DNA of 5,690 nt from Clostridia bacterium. Lineage in GTDB: Bacteria > Bacillota > Clostridia > Christensenellales > Aristaeellaceae. The notes beneath the pieces were generated by a model. The model searched no databases, was not told the origin of the DNA, and saw only the letters and a list, made by a program, of their open reading frames with translations. Every line of letters begins with the position of its first letter. Position 1 is the first letter of the stretch. The stretch spans positions 1 through 5,690 of the forward strand of contig WRFT01000123.1 in the NCBI GenBank assembly GCA_009776385.1, given 5' to 3'. This document shows positions 5,463 to 5,690 of this stretch, in pieces. The position numbers and the translations under genes were made by a program.

Positions 5463-5543
5463 GGATCGCCACGCTGCGCTCGCGATGACGCGCCGAGGAT
5501 AACACTACACTCGCGGATCGTGATGACATGCCGAGGATAACAC
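5463..5543 (+). repeat. Interspersed palindromic-type repeat with a partial direct duplication
   Basis: The stretch from 5463 begins GGATCGCCACGCTGCGCTCG and contains ATCGC (5465-5469) and GCGAT (5482-5486) as an inverted pair. It resembles the short interspersed repeats of the form GGATNGCCACGC...GCGATGAC that are scattered in intergenic regions of many bacteria. A 22-base segment (5484-5505), from GATGAC to GAGGATAACAC, recurs at 5522-5543 with two mismatches, 38 bases further on. No coding potential is seen. Confidence 0.6.
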
Positions 5544-5598
5544 ATTAGTGAGATATATAACTGCCCATCATATACGTCTTCGCGAGCCACGTGAGTGT

Positions 5599-5681
5599 CG
5601 TGGCGATCCAGTTTTCAACATTCTTTATGACGTTTTTTATACAGATTATAATGACAAGGTAAGGAACGCTGGATCGCCACG
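5599..5681. repeat. Inverted pair of the same repeat family flanking an AT-rich spacer
   Basis: CGTGGCGATCCAG (5599-5611) and CTGGATCGCCACG (5669-5681) are perfect 13-base inverted repeats around a 57-base AT-rich spacer. Similarity continues outward with small indels (GTGAG on the left, CTCAC on the right), and the right arm runs off the window end. The shape is that of a small non-autonomous palindromic element or two oppositely oriented repeat copies; no transposase is present. Confidence 0.6.
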
Positions 5682-5690
5682 CTCACGCTC

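Larger units (their letters stand above)
5417..5690. other. Gene-free intergenic region
   Basis: Together with the gcvH leader and promoter, about 540 bases from 5153 to 5690 carry no gene. Beyond the G-rich tract this part holds short tandem units, two direct repeat copies and an inverted repeat pair, with AT-rich sequence between. A TATAAT occurs at 5647-5652 on the plus strand but has no acceptable -35 box 16-18 bases upstream, and no gene begins within the window, so I do not call a promoter. Confidence 0.7.

Noticed and set aside
5647..5652. TATAAT as a plus-strand promoter near the right edge
   Set aside because: No acceptable -35 sequence at 16-18 bases, and no gene starts in the remaining window; AT-rich spacer explains it.
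5371..5690. CRISPR array
   Set aside because: The repeats are too few, differ in length and orientation, and lack regular spacers.

Overview
The window looks like a chromosomal housekeeping segment from a moderately GC-rich Gram-positive bacterium, most likely an anaerobic member of the Bacillota (class Clostridia or close relatives). The pointers are a murB-whiA-HPr-like-uvrC cluster, strong AAGGAGG/GGAGG ribosome binding sites, several GTG starts, and a solitary gcvH-lplA pair. I see no phage, transposase, CRISPR, tRNA or rRNA signal.

Layout. (1) Positions 1-2510, minus strand: an operon read leftwards, murB (cell-wall precursor reductase) -> whiA (LAGLIDADG-like/HTH regulator) -> a divergent HPr-family protein with Ser46 but no His15 -> the 5' part of uvrC, which runs off the left edge. 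whiA and the HPr-like gene overlap by 32 bases, so they are probably translationally coupled. The rapZ and yvcK genes that usually sit between murB and whiA are absent. (2) Positions 2511-2694: a divergent promoter region with good -35/-10 pairs in both directions. (3) Positions 2695-3375, plus strand: a YjjG-like HAD phosphatase, convergent with the next operon. (4) Positions 3444-5152, minus strand: gcvH -> lplA -> an alkyltransferase-like (Atl) protein in which the active-site Cys is Phe. (5) Positions 5153-5690: non-coding. It holds a strong sigma-A-type promoter for gcvH, a leader of about 160 nt with three abutting hairpins inside a long-range helix, a telomere-like TTAGGGG tract that could form a G-quadruplex, and a cluster of short palindromic interspersed repeats.

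How the genes fit together. LplA would attach lipoate to Lys63 of GcvH. No other glycine-cleavage genes are visible, so GcvH could serve either glycine cleavage or lipoyl relay to other complexes. The Atl protein and UvrC both point to repair of alkylated DNA by nucleotide excision, although they lie in different operons. I found no clear new multi-gene system. The best candidates for something under-described are the His-less HPr-like protein coupled to whiA, the Phe-type Atl protein, and the structured gcvH leader.
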